Source of the DNA: Bacillota bacterium
Lineage (GTDB): Bacteria; Bacillota; Clostridia; Lachnospirales; Lachnospiraceae
Length of the DNA: 64,000 nucleotides
Reading direction: 5' to 3'
Assembly (NCBI GenBank): GCA_023437365.1
Contig: JAEZGK010000002.1
Span: forward strand, 1-64,000
Shown piece by piece: positions 42,735 through 51,664 of this stretch. A program made the translations under genes and the position numbers. The notes beneath the pieces were generated by a model that saw only the letters and a program-made list of their open reading frames with translations, searched no databases and was not told the DNA's origin. Position 1 is the first letter of the stretch; each line of letters opens with the position of its first letter.

Positions 42735-45014
42735 TCACAAATTTATGGAAAGTCTGTCCTTCAGTTCATAAGCGGAACCATATACATGGACTTGCTTCGC
42801 CGCCCCTCTGATCAGGGTAAAGGTACTCTCCTTTTCCCTGATCTCAACCTTGATCTGACTATCCTCATAATTAATACGGAAACTATACTCCTCCCAGCAA
42901 TGCGGTTTGATAGGTGCGAAGAAAATACCGTTTTCTTTGATTCTAAGCCCGGCAAAGCCATAAACGATCGCCATAAAGGTCCCTCCCATATTGGCAGTAT
43001 GGATTCCATCTTTGGTATTCTTATGGGTATTGAACAAATCGAGCTTCGCGGAATCTCCAAAATATTCGTAGGCCTTATCCACCCGTCCTAGCTTAGAAGC
43101 TATGATACTGAAGATACAGGTAGATAGTGAAGAATCATGTGTTGTAACCTTCTCATAATAATCAAAGGATTTTCTGATCGTATCAAGAGACTGGGCATCC
43201 TCATAGATGAAGTGTGCCAGTACCGTATCTGCCTGCTTGCAGACCTGATGACGATAGAGATGAAGAGGATGATAGTGCAATAACAAAGGGAAGTCCTTCT
43301 TTGGTGTATTCTCAATATCCCATACTCTTTTCGTCAGGAAGGAGTCATCCTGAGGGTTAATTCCAAGCTCCTCATCATAGGGTAGATACATCGACTCCGC
43401 CGCTTCAGCAAATTCAAGTATCTCGGTTTCTGTCAGACAGAGCTTTTCTGCCAATGCCAAAAGCTTGCCCTTCTGTTGCAGAAGCTCATATAACTTTACT
43501 GCCCAGCGCAGATTAAACTGTGCCCCGGCATTGGTAAAATAATTATTATTAACCATACAGGTATATTCATCGGGTCCTGTAACCTCATTAATTCGAAAGC
43601 TTCCATGATAATAATTGCCGAGATCCATCCAGAGCCTGGCTGTCTCAAAGACGATTTCAGCGCCCTTCTCAGCGATAAAGTCCAGATCCTTTGTTACCAG
43701 ATAATAGGATATAACAGAGTATGCGATATCTCCATTGACATGATATGCGGCAGAGCCGGAGGGAAAATATCCGGAGCACTCCACACCCATAATGGTTCTC
43801 CAGGGAAACAGCACTCCCTTCCTGTGTCCGAGGATACGTGCATTTTCTCTTGCCTGTTCCAGAGTGTTGTAACGAAAGCTGATCAAATTCTTTGTAATAG
43901 ACGGTTCTGTCAGGTTAAAGAAGGGTTGGATATACATCTCTGTATCCCAGAAATAATGTCCCTCATAGCCCTCTCCGCTTAAACCCTTGGCGGCTATATT
44001 GCAGTACTCATCCTTCCCTACTGACTGCACCAGCTGATACATATTATAGTTCACTGCCTTCGTCAGAGCATCGTCCCCTTTGATTTCCAACATGCAGTTA
44101 TCCCAGAATTTCTTTAAATATGTTTTTTGATCTTCATAATGTTGTTCCAGGGGAAGCTTCAGCACCTCTGTCAGCTCTCTTAAGGCAGCTTCCTGACAAT
44201 CCTCATGTCTGATGGAATCACAAAAAACAGCATATTTAGTCAAGGAAACACTTTCATTTTCACGGATATCGGTCTCAATCTTACAGATAGCACTGTGTTC
44301 CAGACCAACAGTAACTATGCTACCCTCCTTAGACAGTCTGTGTGCTGCACTGGTACAGACAGTCAGCTGCGATTTTGAGGTCTGTGAGGTCAGGTAGGAT
44401 GCTCCGTCTATGATTTGCGCCTTGATGGGATGAAGATATTTCCTGACATCCTGTGCCATTCTCGGATCCTTCGCATTGCTATAGTTATTTACCTCCCCAA
44501 AATGATAGGAGCGGAAGTTAATCACCCCCGAAAAATTCAGTGCCTTCACTCTGTATTCAATCGTAAACAGAGGCAGGTGACGAAAGGAGGTCATCCTACG
44601 GATCTCTATCTCTACCTGTCTTCCTGCGGGAGAGCACCAATGGATCATACGTCCGGTAATCCCTGCCTCCATGTCAAGCCATCGCTTACTTTTTATAACC
44701 TTTCCCTCAAACATACTGAAAGCTTCTCCGTCGATCAGCAGATGGATGGTCTGCATGTCGGCGATATTCAGCATTGCCTGTTTATCCTCTACCAGCCCGT
44801 AGAGCTTTTCTGGCTGTTTCATATCAGCTATATCATAAAAGCCATTGATGTAGGAGCCCCTGATTGTATCATAACCGGTCGGGTAGCCCTCCTCATAGTT
44901 TCCACGGATGCCTATATAGCCGTTTGCATTATGGAATACAGTTTCATTAACCATCAGGTCATTGTTGTCTTTACTTAAATCAACTATCTCATATATCTTA
45001 TGTTGAAAATTCAT
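42735..45014 (-). CDS. Glycoside hydrolase family 65 disaccharide phosphorylase
   Basis: About 759 residues with the GH65 layout: N-terminal beta-sandwich, linker, (alpha/alpha)6 barrel and C-terminal jelly roll. The catalytic acid lies in VTGPDEYTCMVNNNYFTN (near residue 480), and KQADTVL is the second family signature. GH65 enzymes split alpha-glucosides such as maltose, kojibiose, nigerose or trehalose with phosphate, giving beta-glucose-1-phosphate. Specificity cannot be read here. ATG at 45014 follows GGAGG; the in-frame GTG at 45026 overlaps that site. Its neighbours are a sugar ABC importer and pgmB. Confidence 0.93.
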   Translation of the reverse strand: MNFQHKIYEIVDLSKDNNDLMVNETVFHNANGYIGIRGNYEEGYPTGYDTIRGSYINGFYDIADMKQPEKLYGLVEDKQAMLNIADMQTIHLLIDGEAFSMFEGKVIKSKRWLDMEAGITGRMIHWCSPAGRQVEIEIRRMTSFRHLPLFTIEYRVKALNFSGVINFRSYHFGEVNNYSNAKDPRMAQDVRKYLHPIKAQIIDGASYLTSQTSKSQLTVCTSAAHRLSKEGSIVTVGLEHSAICKIETDIRENESVSLTKYAVFCDSIRHEDCQEAALRELTEVLKLPLEQHYEDQKTYLKKFWDNCMLEIKGDDALTKAVNYNMYQLVQSVGKDEYCNIAAKGLSGEGYEGHYFWDTEMYIQPFFNLTEPSITKNLISFRYNTLEQARENARILGHRKGVLFPWRTIMGVECSGYFPSGSAAYHVNGDIAYSVISYYLVTKDLDFIAEKGAEIVFETARLWMDLGNYYHGSFRINEVTGPDEYTCMVNNNYFTNAGAQFNLRWAVKLYELLQQKGKLLALAEKLCLTETEILEFAEAAESMYLPYDEELGINPQDDSFLTKRVWDIENTPKKDFPLLLHYHPLHLYRHQVCKQADTVLAHFIYEDAQSLDTIRKSFDYYEKVTTHDSSLSTCIFSIIASKLGRVDKAYEYFGDSAKLDLFNTHKNTKDGIHTANMGGTFMAIVYGFAGLRIKENGIFFAPIKPHCWEEYSFRINYEDSQIKVEIREKESTFTLIRGAAKQVHVYGSAYELKDRLSINL

Positions 45015-45078
45015 TCTATCCTCCACTATTGAGCCAATCTATACTTACAATTCCACCCTCTATCCTATGCTCTTACGT

Positions 45079-45918
45079 CTATGATTTTACTGCTCCTGCT
45101 GCTACACCCTTGACGATGTATTTCTGAGCTGCTAAGTAGAAGATAATCACAGGTATAATGGTAAGCATAAGCCCTGCCATAGCCAGGTTCCATTCAATCG
45201 TAAACTGACCGAAGAAGGACGCAGTTGATAACGGAATCGTCCGAAGTGTTTTACTGGAAAGCGCCAGAGAGGGAAGAAGATAGTCATTCCAGATCCAGAT
45301 CACATCCAGTATCATAACCGTAACTGTAGTGGGCTTCAGTATCGGAAATACGATCTTCCAAAATACACCGAATTTATTGCAGCCATCTATTGTCGCAGCC
45401 TCCTCCAAGGATATGGGAATTGACTTGATAAAGCCATGATACAGAAAGACAGCCATGCTGGCACCAAAGCCGACATTCATGTAAATCAATCCGCCTAAGG
45501 TATTGATCATCGGTATATGCAGACTATCTCTTACCCATCCCATAACCTGCATCAACGGCATCATAATGGTCTGAAAAGGAATGATCATAGTTGCCACGAA
45601 TATCATAAACAATATATTACTGAACCTATCGTTGGTACGCACCAGCATCCAGGCAGTCATGGAAGCCAATAGAATGATAAATCCGATGGAGACACAGGTG
45701 ACAATCAACGAATTACCGAAGGCTCTTATAAAATTCATCTTTTCCATCGCCTTACTAAAGTATTCCAGCGTAAGCCTGCTGGGGAGTGCCATCATGTTCT
45801 CATATAGCTCCTGCCTGTTTTTAAAAGCATTCACAAGTACAATATAGATAGGGAAGAGATAGAAGGCACAGAATACGATTACGATTATCTCAGTCAGCAG
45901 TTTGACAAGCTTTTTCAT
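45079..45918 (-). CDS. Carbohydrate ABC transporter permease (MalG-like)
   Basis: A 279-residue permease with six membrane helices and the EAA loop (SIPISLEEAATIDGCNKFGVFWKIVFPILKPTTVTV). It is a carbohydrate-uptake-1 family (CUT1) member. Its start overlaps the stop of the MalF-like gene by one base (ATGA-type coupling). It works with the MalF-like permease and the binding protein. No ATPase is encoded here, so a shared MsmK-type ATPase elsewhere is expected. Confidence 0.92.
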   Translation of the reverse strand: MKKLVKLLTEIIVIVFCAFYLFPIYIVLVNAFKNRQELYENMMALPSRLTLEYFSKAMEKMNFIRAFGNSLIVTCVSIGFIILLASMTAWMLVRTNDRFSNILFMIFVATMIIPFQTIMMPLMQVMGWVRDSLHIPMINTLGGLIYMNVGFGASMAVFLYHGFIKSIPISLEEAATIDGCNKFGVFWKIVFPILKPTTVTVMILDVIWIWNDYLLPSLALSSKTLRTIPLSTASFFGQFTIEWNLAMAGLMLTIIPVIIFYLAAQKYIVKGVAAGAVKS

Positions 45919-46793
45919 TACATCTCCACCTCTCTCTTCTTTGTAATAGATACCTGAATCAGGGTAATGATAGCTACAGCGATAAAAAAGATGATTGCCT
46001 TCGCCTGCCCGTAGCCGTAATGATTCAGAGAGAAAATCTCATTATAGATATTGAGTGCCATCATTTCAGTCGCATTATTGGGCCCGCCTGAAGTAAGCGA
46101 AAAGTTTACATCAAATATTTTAAAGCAGTTTGACAAGGTTAAAAAGAGGCAGATTGTAAAGGAAGGCATCAATAACGGAAATTTAATTCTGAACAGGTTC
46201 TGCCAGAAATTAGCTCCATCAACCTTACCTGCTTCAATCACATCCTCTGGCATCGACTGGATTCCATTGATATAAACGATCATGATATAGCCCGCCATCT
46301 GCCAGGTCGCAACAATGATCATCGCAACCAGTGCATAATTGGGATCAAGAAGCCAGCTAAAAAACAGCTTTGTCGCTCCGGTCATTTCCCCAATGGACTT
46401 GAATACGTCAGTAAAGATAAATTTCCAGATATAACCCAGAATCAAACCGCCGATTAGATATGGCATGAACAGCATTGCTCTTGCAGTATTTCTAACCCTC
46501 AGGGAACCTGTTACCACAAGTGCAAAGCCCAGACCCAGAAGATTAATGAAAAGTACGGCAAATATAGTAAACAAGATTGTATGACCGGCAGAACTTAAGA
46601 ATCTGGTGTCCGCAAACAATCTTGTGTAATTATCAAAACCAACATACGTTTTTGGGTTCAGCGGCATTCCGTCCCAGGAGATGAAGGAATAACCGATACC
46701 AATGATAAACGGCAGAATCACAACAGTAATAAATACAAATAATAAAGGAAATACAAACAGACTATACCAAGCTCGATCCTTTTTCTTTCTCAT
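45918..46793 (-). CDS. Carbohydrate ABC transporter permease (MalF-like)
   Basis: About 291 residues with six membrane helices and the EAA loop (SMPEDVIEAGKVDGANFWQNLFRIKFPLLMPSF). It is a CUT1-family sugar permease. ATG at 46793 follows GGGAGG; the longer frame to 46868 lacks a ribosome site. It lies between the binding-protein gene and the MalG-like gene. Confidence 0.92.
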   Translation of the reverse strand: MRKKKDRAWYSLFVFPLLFVFITVVILPFIIGIGYSFISWDGMPLNPKTYVGFDNYTRLFADTRFLSSAGHTILFTIFAVLFINLLGLGFALVVTGSLRVRNTARAMLFMPYLIGGLILGYIWKFIFTDVFKSIGEMTGATKLFFSWLLDPNYALVAMIIVATWQMAGYIMIVYINGIQSMPEDVIEAGKVDGANFWQNLFRIKFPLLMPSFTICLFLTLSNCFKIFDVNFSLTSGGPNNATEMMALNIYNEIFSLNHYGYGQAKAIIFFIAVAIITLIQVSITKKREVEM

Positions 46794-46903
46794 ACTAACC
46801 TCCCATTTCCTGCACACAGTCATACGCAAATGAAGCTCTACCCAATCGAATATTCCAAGGGCTTCCACGAAACGCCTCGCAGAAGCCCCTGAGAGTATAG
46901 AAA

Positions 46904-48220
46904 TTACTTTGCGGCACCTGCCTGTACAAATGCCTCGTTAAGTCTCTCCAATAGCTGTTGTCCTGTCATATCGGTGGTGAAGAATTCCTGCATAACCGGT
47001 ACCATATAAACATCTACGATACCTGCCGGCCAGTATTTCATCGGCCAGGAGATGGTCTTTCCTGCTTCAGCATAATCAGCTACATTCTGGGAAAGGGGGT
47101 CCAGCTTGGAGCTGGTCATCGTGGAAACTACCGGGATAAATCCGAACTCTTCCATCATATATTTCTTTCCTGTCTCACTGGTGTATAACCAATTTAAGAA
47201 ATCCTTGCCTGCCTGGATCTCCTCGGGTTTCGCCTGGGAATTCACATACCAGCAGGTGGGAACACTGACTGCGAGCTTATCATTACCCATCAGCGGGAAT
47301 GGCATCATACCGAGATCAAAGTTCAGGGTATAATCCTTGAACATACTATAGCACCAATTACCCTGATGAATGGAAGCGGACTTACCGGTTGCGAGATCAC
47401 CGATCTCCTTATCATAAGTAACCTCCAGCGGATTGTTGGTGTACTCTCTGATTGCTTCCATAAACTTTGCAAATTCATCAAATTCCGGAGTACCCTGCAG
47501 CTTGACCTCCCCGGCTATCAGCTTACTGATAAAGCCCTTGGGATCTGCCTGCAAAGCAAAAGGTGTATTCAGTATATGCCCAATCAAGAAATAGCTTTCC
47601 TGTGATAAGCTGAAGCCATTGATACCTGCTGCCTTCTGGTCCTTCAGCATCTGTACAAAAGTATCATAATTATTTACCTTTGCGGGATCAATCAGGCTTT
47701 TGTTATAAACGATACCGAAGCCCTCCATAGTATAAGGAATACCGACCGTCTTACCATCGATCACATCCGCCATATTCGGTGTAATATCCTTAATAAAAGT
47801 CAAATCACTTAAGTCCTGAACATATGCTTTCAATTCCTCCGATTCCGCACCGGGTGCCAGTGAGAATACAGTGGGCCCCTGGTTATTACCCAGCTTAATC
47901 TTCAACTGCTGCAGATAATCATCCCCTGTAGTTGACCAAACCTCAACCTCAGTACCTGTTTCAGCCTGATATTCCTTCGCACACGCTTCAAACTGGTCAA
48001 TAATCTCAACCTTGGACTGGAATACAATGATCTTCTTCGCTGTCTGCTTGTCACTTCCGGTATTTGTATCGGCGGTACTGTTAGTATTTTCATTTGTATT
48101 GGTACCATCTGTGTTGCTGCCTTCTGTGTTGCTGCCTTCTGTCTTGCCGCAACCAGTCAGAAGTATACTCATCACCATAACAGTTGCAAGTAAAACCCTT
48201 AAAACTTTTTTCATTCTCAT
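46904..48220 (-). CDS. Extracellular sugar-binding lipoprotein (ABC importer)
   Basis: A 438-residue family-1 solute-binding protein. The signal peptide VLRVLLATVMVMSILLTGC ends in a lipobox. A short Thr/Asn/Gly-rich repeat (GSNTEGSNTDGTNTNENTN) follows. The core contains GKTVGIPYTMEGFGIVYNKSLI and the usual bilobal pattern of oligosaccharide-binding proteins. It is the first gene of the importer-GH65-pgmB operon and presumably binds the alpha-glucobioside that GH65 degrades. Confidence 0.93.
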   Translation of the reverse strand: MRMKKVLRVLLATVMVMSILLTGCGKTEGSNTEGSNTDGTNTNENTNSTADTNTGSDKQTAKKIIVFQSKVEIIDQFEACAKEYQAETGTEVEVWSTTGDDYLQQLKIKLGNNQGPTVFSLAPGAESEELKAYVQDLSDLTFIKDITPNMADVIDGKTVGIPYTMEGFGIVYNKSLIDPAKVNNYDTFVQMLKDQKAAGINGFSLSQESYFLIGHILNTPFALQADPKGFISKLIAGEVKLQGTPEFDEFAKFMEAIREYTNNPLEVTYDKEIGDLATGKSASIHQGNWCYSMFKDYTLNFDLGMMPFPLMGNDKLAVSVPTCWYVNSQAKPEEIQAGKDFLNWLYTSETGKKYMMEEFGFIPVVSTMTSSKLDPLSQNVADYAEAGKTISWPMKYWPAGIVDVYMVPVMQEFFTTDMTGQQLLERLNEAFVQAGAAK

Positions 48221-48242
48221 ATCGCCCTCTCCATAATGATAT

Positions 48243-48260
48243 TAACGTAATAAAACGTTA
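48243..48260. promoter_or_regulatory. Putative LacI-type operator ahead of the sugar operon
   Basis: TAACGT (48243-48248) and ACGTTA (48255-48260) form an inverted repeat just upstream of the binding-protein gene, a plausible site for a LacI-family regulator such as the truncated one at 48624-48798. Confidence 0.5.
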
Positions 48261-48362
48261 CACTAAAGTAAATTTTTATATCATATTCTTTGTCAATATT
48301 GTTACTTTTATTCGTGCTTTATTGTAATATTTTTATGCACTATGTATATTTTTTCGCAGAGC

Positions 48363-48388
48363 AAAGTGTCAGCCCTCTGACACTTTCG
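48363..48388. repeat. Dispersed hairpin repeat, copy 2
   Basis: Identical over 26 bp to the sequence at 33998-34023 (arms AAAGTGTCAG and CTGACACTTT). It lies between the binding-protein gene and the hairpin element at 48473-48598. Confidence 0.85.
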
Positions 48389-48443
48389 CGCCCGATGGAT
48401 TGCGAAGCAAATCGCAAAGCAAACTTGTTCGCTATGCGGAGCG

Positions 48444-48485
48444 TTTTTATGTAATAGGACGCACTTTCCTCGTATTACATAAAAA
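48444..48485. repeat. Hairpin with AT-rich arms
   Basis: TTTTTATGTAATA (48444-48456) and TATTACATAAAAA (48473-48485) form perfect 13-bp arms. It overlaps the start of the larger hairpin element that follows. Confidence 0.7.
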
Positions 48486-48598
48486 AATCACGTTATTATC
48501 AACATTGTTAATATATATTTCAGAAGTTTGCTTTAAACCACAAAACAAACTTCCGAAATTTATTTCAAATATCGATAATAACGTGATTTTATGTAAAA
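48473..48598. repeat. ~125-bp palindromic element (MITE-like)
   Basis: Perfect 17-bp arms AAAATCACGTTATTATC (48484-48500) and GATAATAACGTGATTTT (48574-48590) extend outward to TTACATAAA-type ends. Inner arms pair TTTCAGAAGTTTG with CAAACTTCCGAAA (one mismatch). The whole element folds into one long hairpin. It lies between the sugar operon promoter and the LacI remnant. Confidence 0.75.
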
Positions 48599-48623
48599 CC
48601 ACTAATTATTTACTGTTATTTTT

Positions 48624-48798
48624 CTATAAAATTCTATTCTCTTGCCCAACACTCTCACGGAAGATAATCTTTGCTACGATTTCGAAGGTCTCCACCTTCT
48701 TCTGTCCACGGATATTCTCGATAAGATATCGTACTGCAATATATCCCTTTTCATAGTTTGGAATAGATACCGTGGTCAAGCCCATGGTTTCAGTCAGA
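48624..48798 (-). pseudogene. C-terminal remnant of a LacI-family regulator
   Basis: The minus strand reads GLTTVSIPNYEKGYIAVRYL, then IENIRGQKKVETFEIVAK and IIFRESVGQENRIL followed by a stop. This is the typical last part of a LacI-family effector domain. The DNA-binding part and most of the ligand domain are gone. The open frame joins directly onto the 3' end of thiD, which suggests a deletion. It was probably the regulator of the adjacent sugar operon. Confidence 0.8.
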
Positions 48799-49584
48799 TG
48801 AAAGAGAGATATAATAGCAGTGATTCAAGGGTCCGCTCCCTTTTCCCAGATTGAGTCCTGAGCTTAGTGCTCCTGTCAGAAAATCTTTAGCAAGTAATAT
48901 GCTTTCCGGGATATCGTTGCCAAGTGCAAGATTACAGGCTATCGCGGAGGATAGAGTGCAGCCTGTCCCATGAGAATTCGGATTATCGATGCGTGGAGTC
49001 TCATACCAACGAAGTACACTCGATCCATACAGCAGATCATCGCTGCTACCGGTAAGATGACCACCCTTGATCAATATCGCCCCATGATAATATTCGGCAA
49101 TCCTTTGCGAAGCTTCTACCATCTCTTCCTTTGTATTCACTGTAAGACCGCTCAGTGCCTCTGCCTCCGGAAGATTGGGTGTAATGACATTTGCAAGTGG
49201 TATCAGGCGCTTTCTGAGCACTTCAACTGCTTCTCCCTCGATTAGCCTGCTTCCGCTGGTCGCAACCATGACAGGATCAAGGACTATATTCTCAGCATGA
49301 TATTGTATCAGCTTATCGGCAATTACCTCAATCGTCTGCCGGTTGGAGACCATTCCTATCTTCACAGCATCCGGGCGGATATCCGTAAAAACCATATCCA
49401 GCTGTTCTGCCACGAAATCCGGACTGACCTCACAAACTCTGCTTACCCCTGTCGTATTCTGAGCAGTAAGCGCGGTAATCACACTCATGGCATAAAGCTT
49501 ATGTACTGTAATAGTTTTTATATCTGCCTGAATTCCGGCTCCTCCGCTGCAGTCCGAGCCGGCAATCGTTAAAACTGTTTTCAT
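48790..49584 (-). CDS. thiD: Hydroxymethylpyrimidine/phosphomethylpyrimidine kinase
   Basis: A 264-residue ribokinase-fold enzyme that phosphorylates HMP to HMP-P and HMP-PP in thiamine synthesis. TIAGSDCSGGAGIQADIKT is the substrate-binding start, VLDPVMVATSGSRLI follows, and NSHGTGCTLSSAIACNLA holds the anion hole and the catalytic residue. It is the last gene of the thiCMED operon. Its last codons abut the LacI remnant, but its length is normal. Confidence 0.95.
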   Translation of the reverse strand: MKTVLTIAGSDCSGGAGIQADIKTITVHKLYAMSVITALTAQNTTGVSRVCEVSPDFVAEQLDMVFTDIRPDAVKIGMVSNRQTIEVIADKLIQYHAENIVLDPVMVATSGSRLIEGEAVEVLRKRLIPLANVITPNLPEAEALSGLTVNTKEEMVEASQRIAEYYHGAILIKGGHLTGSSDDLLYGSSVLRWYETPRIDNPNSHGTGCTLSSAIACNLALGNDIPESILLAKDFLTGALSSGLNLGKGSGPLNHCYYISLSSD

Positions 49585-49604
49585 TTCACATCATCCTTTC
49601 AACC

Positions 49605-49714
49605 GTTGCATATTTTCCATGCATATTTTCCGTTGCGTATTTTCCATGCATATATTCCGTTGTCTATTTTCCGTTGCATATTTTCCGTTGCATATTTTCC
49701 GTTGTCTATGATCC
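49605..49714. repeat. Eight tandem 13-14-bp repeats between thiE and thiD
   Basis: Units are GTTGCATATTTTCC, ATGCATATTTTCC, GTTGCGTATTTTCC, ATGCATATATTCC, GTTGTCTATTTTCC, two more GTTGCATATTTTCC, and GTTGTCTATGATCC. They fill half of the 220-bp spacer between thiE and thiD. Confidence 0.95.
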
Positions 49715-49804
49715 CTTATTTCTCTCACTTCCAACGAGCATATGCTTATTCGTCATATTGTAGCTGCATTATTTTATTCCTATATTGGGTTTCATTGTAG
49801 CTCA

Positions 49805-50443
49805 TCAGCTTTCCTCTATTACCTGTCGTGCTAATCCGACTAATTCCTTTGTTGCCTTACCTATCTCCTGTCTGGCAAAGATTGCGGAGATCACTGCTAC
49901 ACCGGCTATACCTGTTCTCTTCAGCTGTAGGATATTGTCCTTTGTAATCCCGCCAATCGCAACTACCGGTATGGTTACGGCACCGCATATGTCCGACAAC
50001 GTGCTAAGAGAAACTGTATGAGCATCACTTTTCGTCGTGGTTGCGAAGACAGCTCCTGTCCCTATGTAATCCGCTCCATTATCTTGGGCTCTACGTGCTT
50101 CTTCCACTGTATGTGCAGATATCCCGATGATTTTATCTTTCCCCAACCTGGCTCTTGCATTACCAAGCTTCATATCCTCTTGGCCAAGATGGATTCCTTC
50201 GGCTCCTACAGCGAGAGCTAAGTCAACATTATCATTGATAATTAGCGGAACGCCATACTGCATTGTTATTTCATGAATCTCTCCGGCCAAAGCTACAAGC
50301 TCCTCAAAGGGCATATCCTTTTCCCGAAGCTGTAGCAGTGTAACACCGGCTTCCAACGCCTCCCGCACCTGCTTGGCCAGACTGTCTCCTTTCAACCAGC
50401 TCCGATCAGTCACAGCATATAATAAATAATCTTTTCTCAGCAT
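49805..50443 (-). CDS. thiE: Thiamine-phosphate synthase
   Basis: About 212 residues in a TIM barrel that joins HMP-PP and thiazole phosphate to form thiamine phosphate. LLYAVTDRSWLKGD, VTLLQLREKDMPFEE, PLIINDNVDLALAVGAEGIHLGQEDM and VVAIGGITKDNI are family motifs. ATG at 50443 follows GGAGAG; the longer frame to 50506 has no ribosome site. Confidence 0.95.
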   Translation of the reverse strand: MLRKDYLLYAVTDRSWLKGDSLAKQVREALEAGVTLLQLREKDMPFEELVALAGEIHEITMQYGVPLIINDNVDLALAVGAEGIHLGQEDMKLGNARARLGKDKIIGISAHTVEEARRAQDNGADYIGTGAVFATTTKSDAHTVSLSTLSDICGAVTIPVVAIGGITKDNILQLKRTGIAGVAVISAIFARQEIGKATKELVGLARQVIEES

Positions 50444-50569
50444 ATATCTCTCCGGCCTTTCTAATCTTATTCGTCTGCTATTTCTTAGTATAGTTATTAC
50501 TTGCATCTATCATTTTTATGGTTATTATTTTGGGGATATTCATTTTATTCCTTCTCATAGTAGTCAATT

Positions 50570-51664
50570 CTACTCTATAAGATATTGCTGCAGCTTAGCC
50601 CTCTGCTCCAGCATAGCTCCGTCTATCAGACTCATATAGTCAATCAGATAGGTACGGAAGGTCCCTGTCCCTTCCCCCATTTTAGCCACCTTCTCATATG
50701 CAAGCTCGCCGCATATTCCCATGGCAGAGACGGCTGCCGTACAGGCTTTGGTCAGATCCTTGGTATTGGCTGCGCTATAAGCACCGAGTACTGCGGTAAG
50801 CATACATCCGCTGCCCGTGATTCTGCCCATCATCGGATGTCCGTTTCGAACGATATATGCTATCTCTGCGTCTGCAATGATATCAATCGTACCTGTAATC
50901 ACAATTACCGCTTTAGTCATCCGAGCTAACTCCATAGCAAAGGTAACCGTACTATTCAGAGTGGCCTCCGAGACATAATCAGTTACACTGGCATCCACAC
51001 CCCGACCTTGAGTAATCCTTTCCTCTACTTTGCCTTCTGTTGCTTTGTCTTCTTTTGCTTTGTCTTCTGTTGCTTTGCCTTCTGTTGCTTTGTCCTCTGT
51101 TGCTTTGTCTTCTTTCGCTTTGCCTTCTGTCGCTTTGTCTTCTGTTGCTTTGCCTTCTGTTGCTTTGCCTTCTGTTGCATTGTCTTCTGTTGCTTTGCCT
51201 TCTGTTGCTTTGTCCTCTCCTCCTTTGCTTGCCTGTACCCTCAGAGGAGAATCACTCCTCTCCAATCTGTCCTGCATCACCCGGTAAATCATCTTGATCT
51301 CACTGATGTTGCCGCGGATGACACTGAACTCCAGCTCTGTAAGAAGTCGTTTTGCTGTGTCGGTTCGAAGGACTGACGCTCCGATTCCGACCGGATCGAA
51401 TACGATCGGCCGGCCTTTCTGATTTGCCATCTTCCCTGCAGCAAGCATGGCTTGAATGGTCCGCTCGTTCAAGGTACCGATATTGATTACAAGGGCGTTA
51501 CAGATAGCTATGATCTCCTCCACCTCCGAGCTATCATCCGCCATAATCGGTGAACCTCCGCAAGCCAGCAGAATATTGGCACAATCATTGACGGTTACAT
51601 AATTTGTTATATTGTGTACCAGAGGGTTCATTTGTCTGACATTCTCAAGCATATGTTTTAACAT
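50570..51664 (-). CDS. thiM: Hydroxyethylthiazole kinase with a repeat insertion
   Basis: A 364-residue protein, about 90 longer than usual. The N-terminal part MNPLVHNITNYVTVNDCANILLACGGSP and VFDPVGIGAS, and the C-terminal part GHPMMGRITGSGCMLTAVLGAY (catalytic Cys region), are normal. Between RGNISEIK and GRGVDAS it carries about 85 extra residues, including 13 pentapeptide units such as KATEG, KATED and KAKED (about residues 148-211). The reading frame stays open, so it is probably expressed. ThiM phosphorylates the thiazole alcohol for thiamine salvage. Confidence 0.93.
   Translation of the reverse strand: MLKHMLENVRQMNPLVHNITNYVTVNDCANILLACGGSPIMADDSSEVEEIIAICNALVINIGTLNERTIQAMLAAGKMANQKGRPIVFDPVGIGASVLRTDTAKRLLTELEFSVIRGNISEIKMIYRVMQDRLERSDSPLRVQASKGGEDKATEGKATEDNATEGKATEGKATEDKATEGKAKEDKATEDKATEGKATEDKAKEDKATEGKVEERITQGRGVDASVTDYVSEATLNSTVTFAMELARMTKAVIVITGTIDIIADAEIAYIVRNGHPMMGRITGSGCMLTAVLGAYSAANTKDLTKACTAAVSAMGICGELAYEKVAKMGEGTGTFRTYLIDYMSLIDGAMLEQRAKLQQYLIE
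51030..51222. repeat. 15-bp coding minisatellite within thiM
   Basis: About thirteen 15-bp units of the type TTTGCCTTCTGTTGC (plus-strand reading) encode the Lys-Ala-Thr-Glu-Gly/Asp repeats. Units differ by a few bases, so the array is not newly expanded, but it is likely variable in length. Confidence 0.95.

Noticed and set aside
51008..51376. Three long plus-strand open frames over thiM, with Cys-Phe, Ala-Leu-Ser or Leu-Cys repeats
   Set aside because: They are read-through of the 15-bp thiM minisatellite on the opposite strand; repeats free of stops stay open in several frames.
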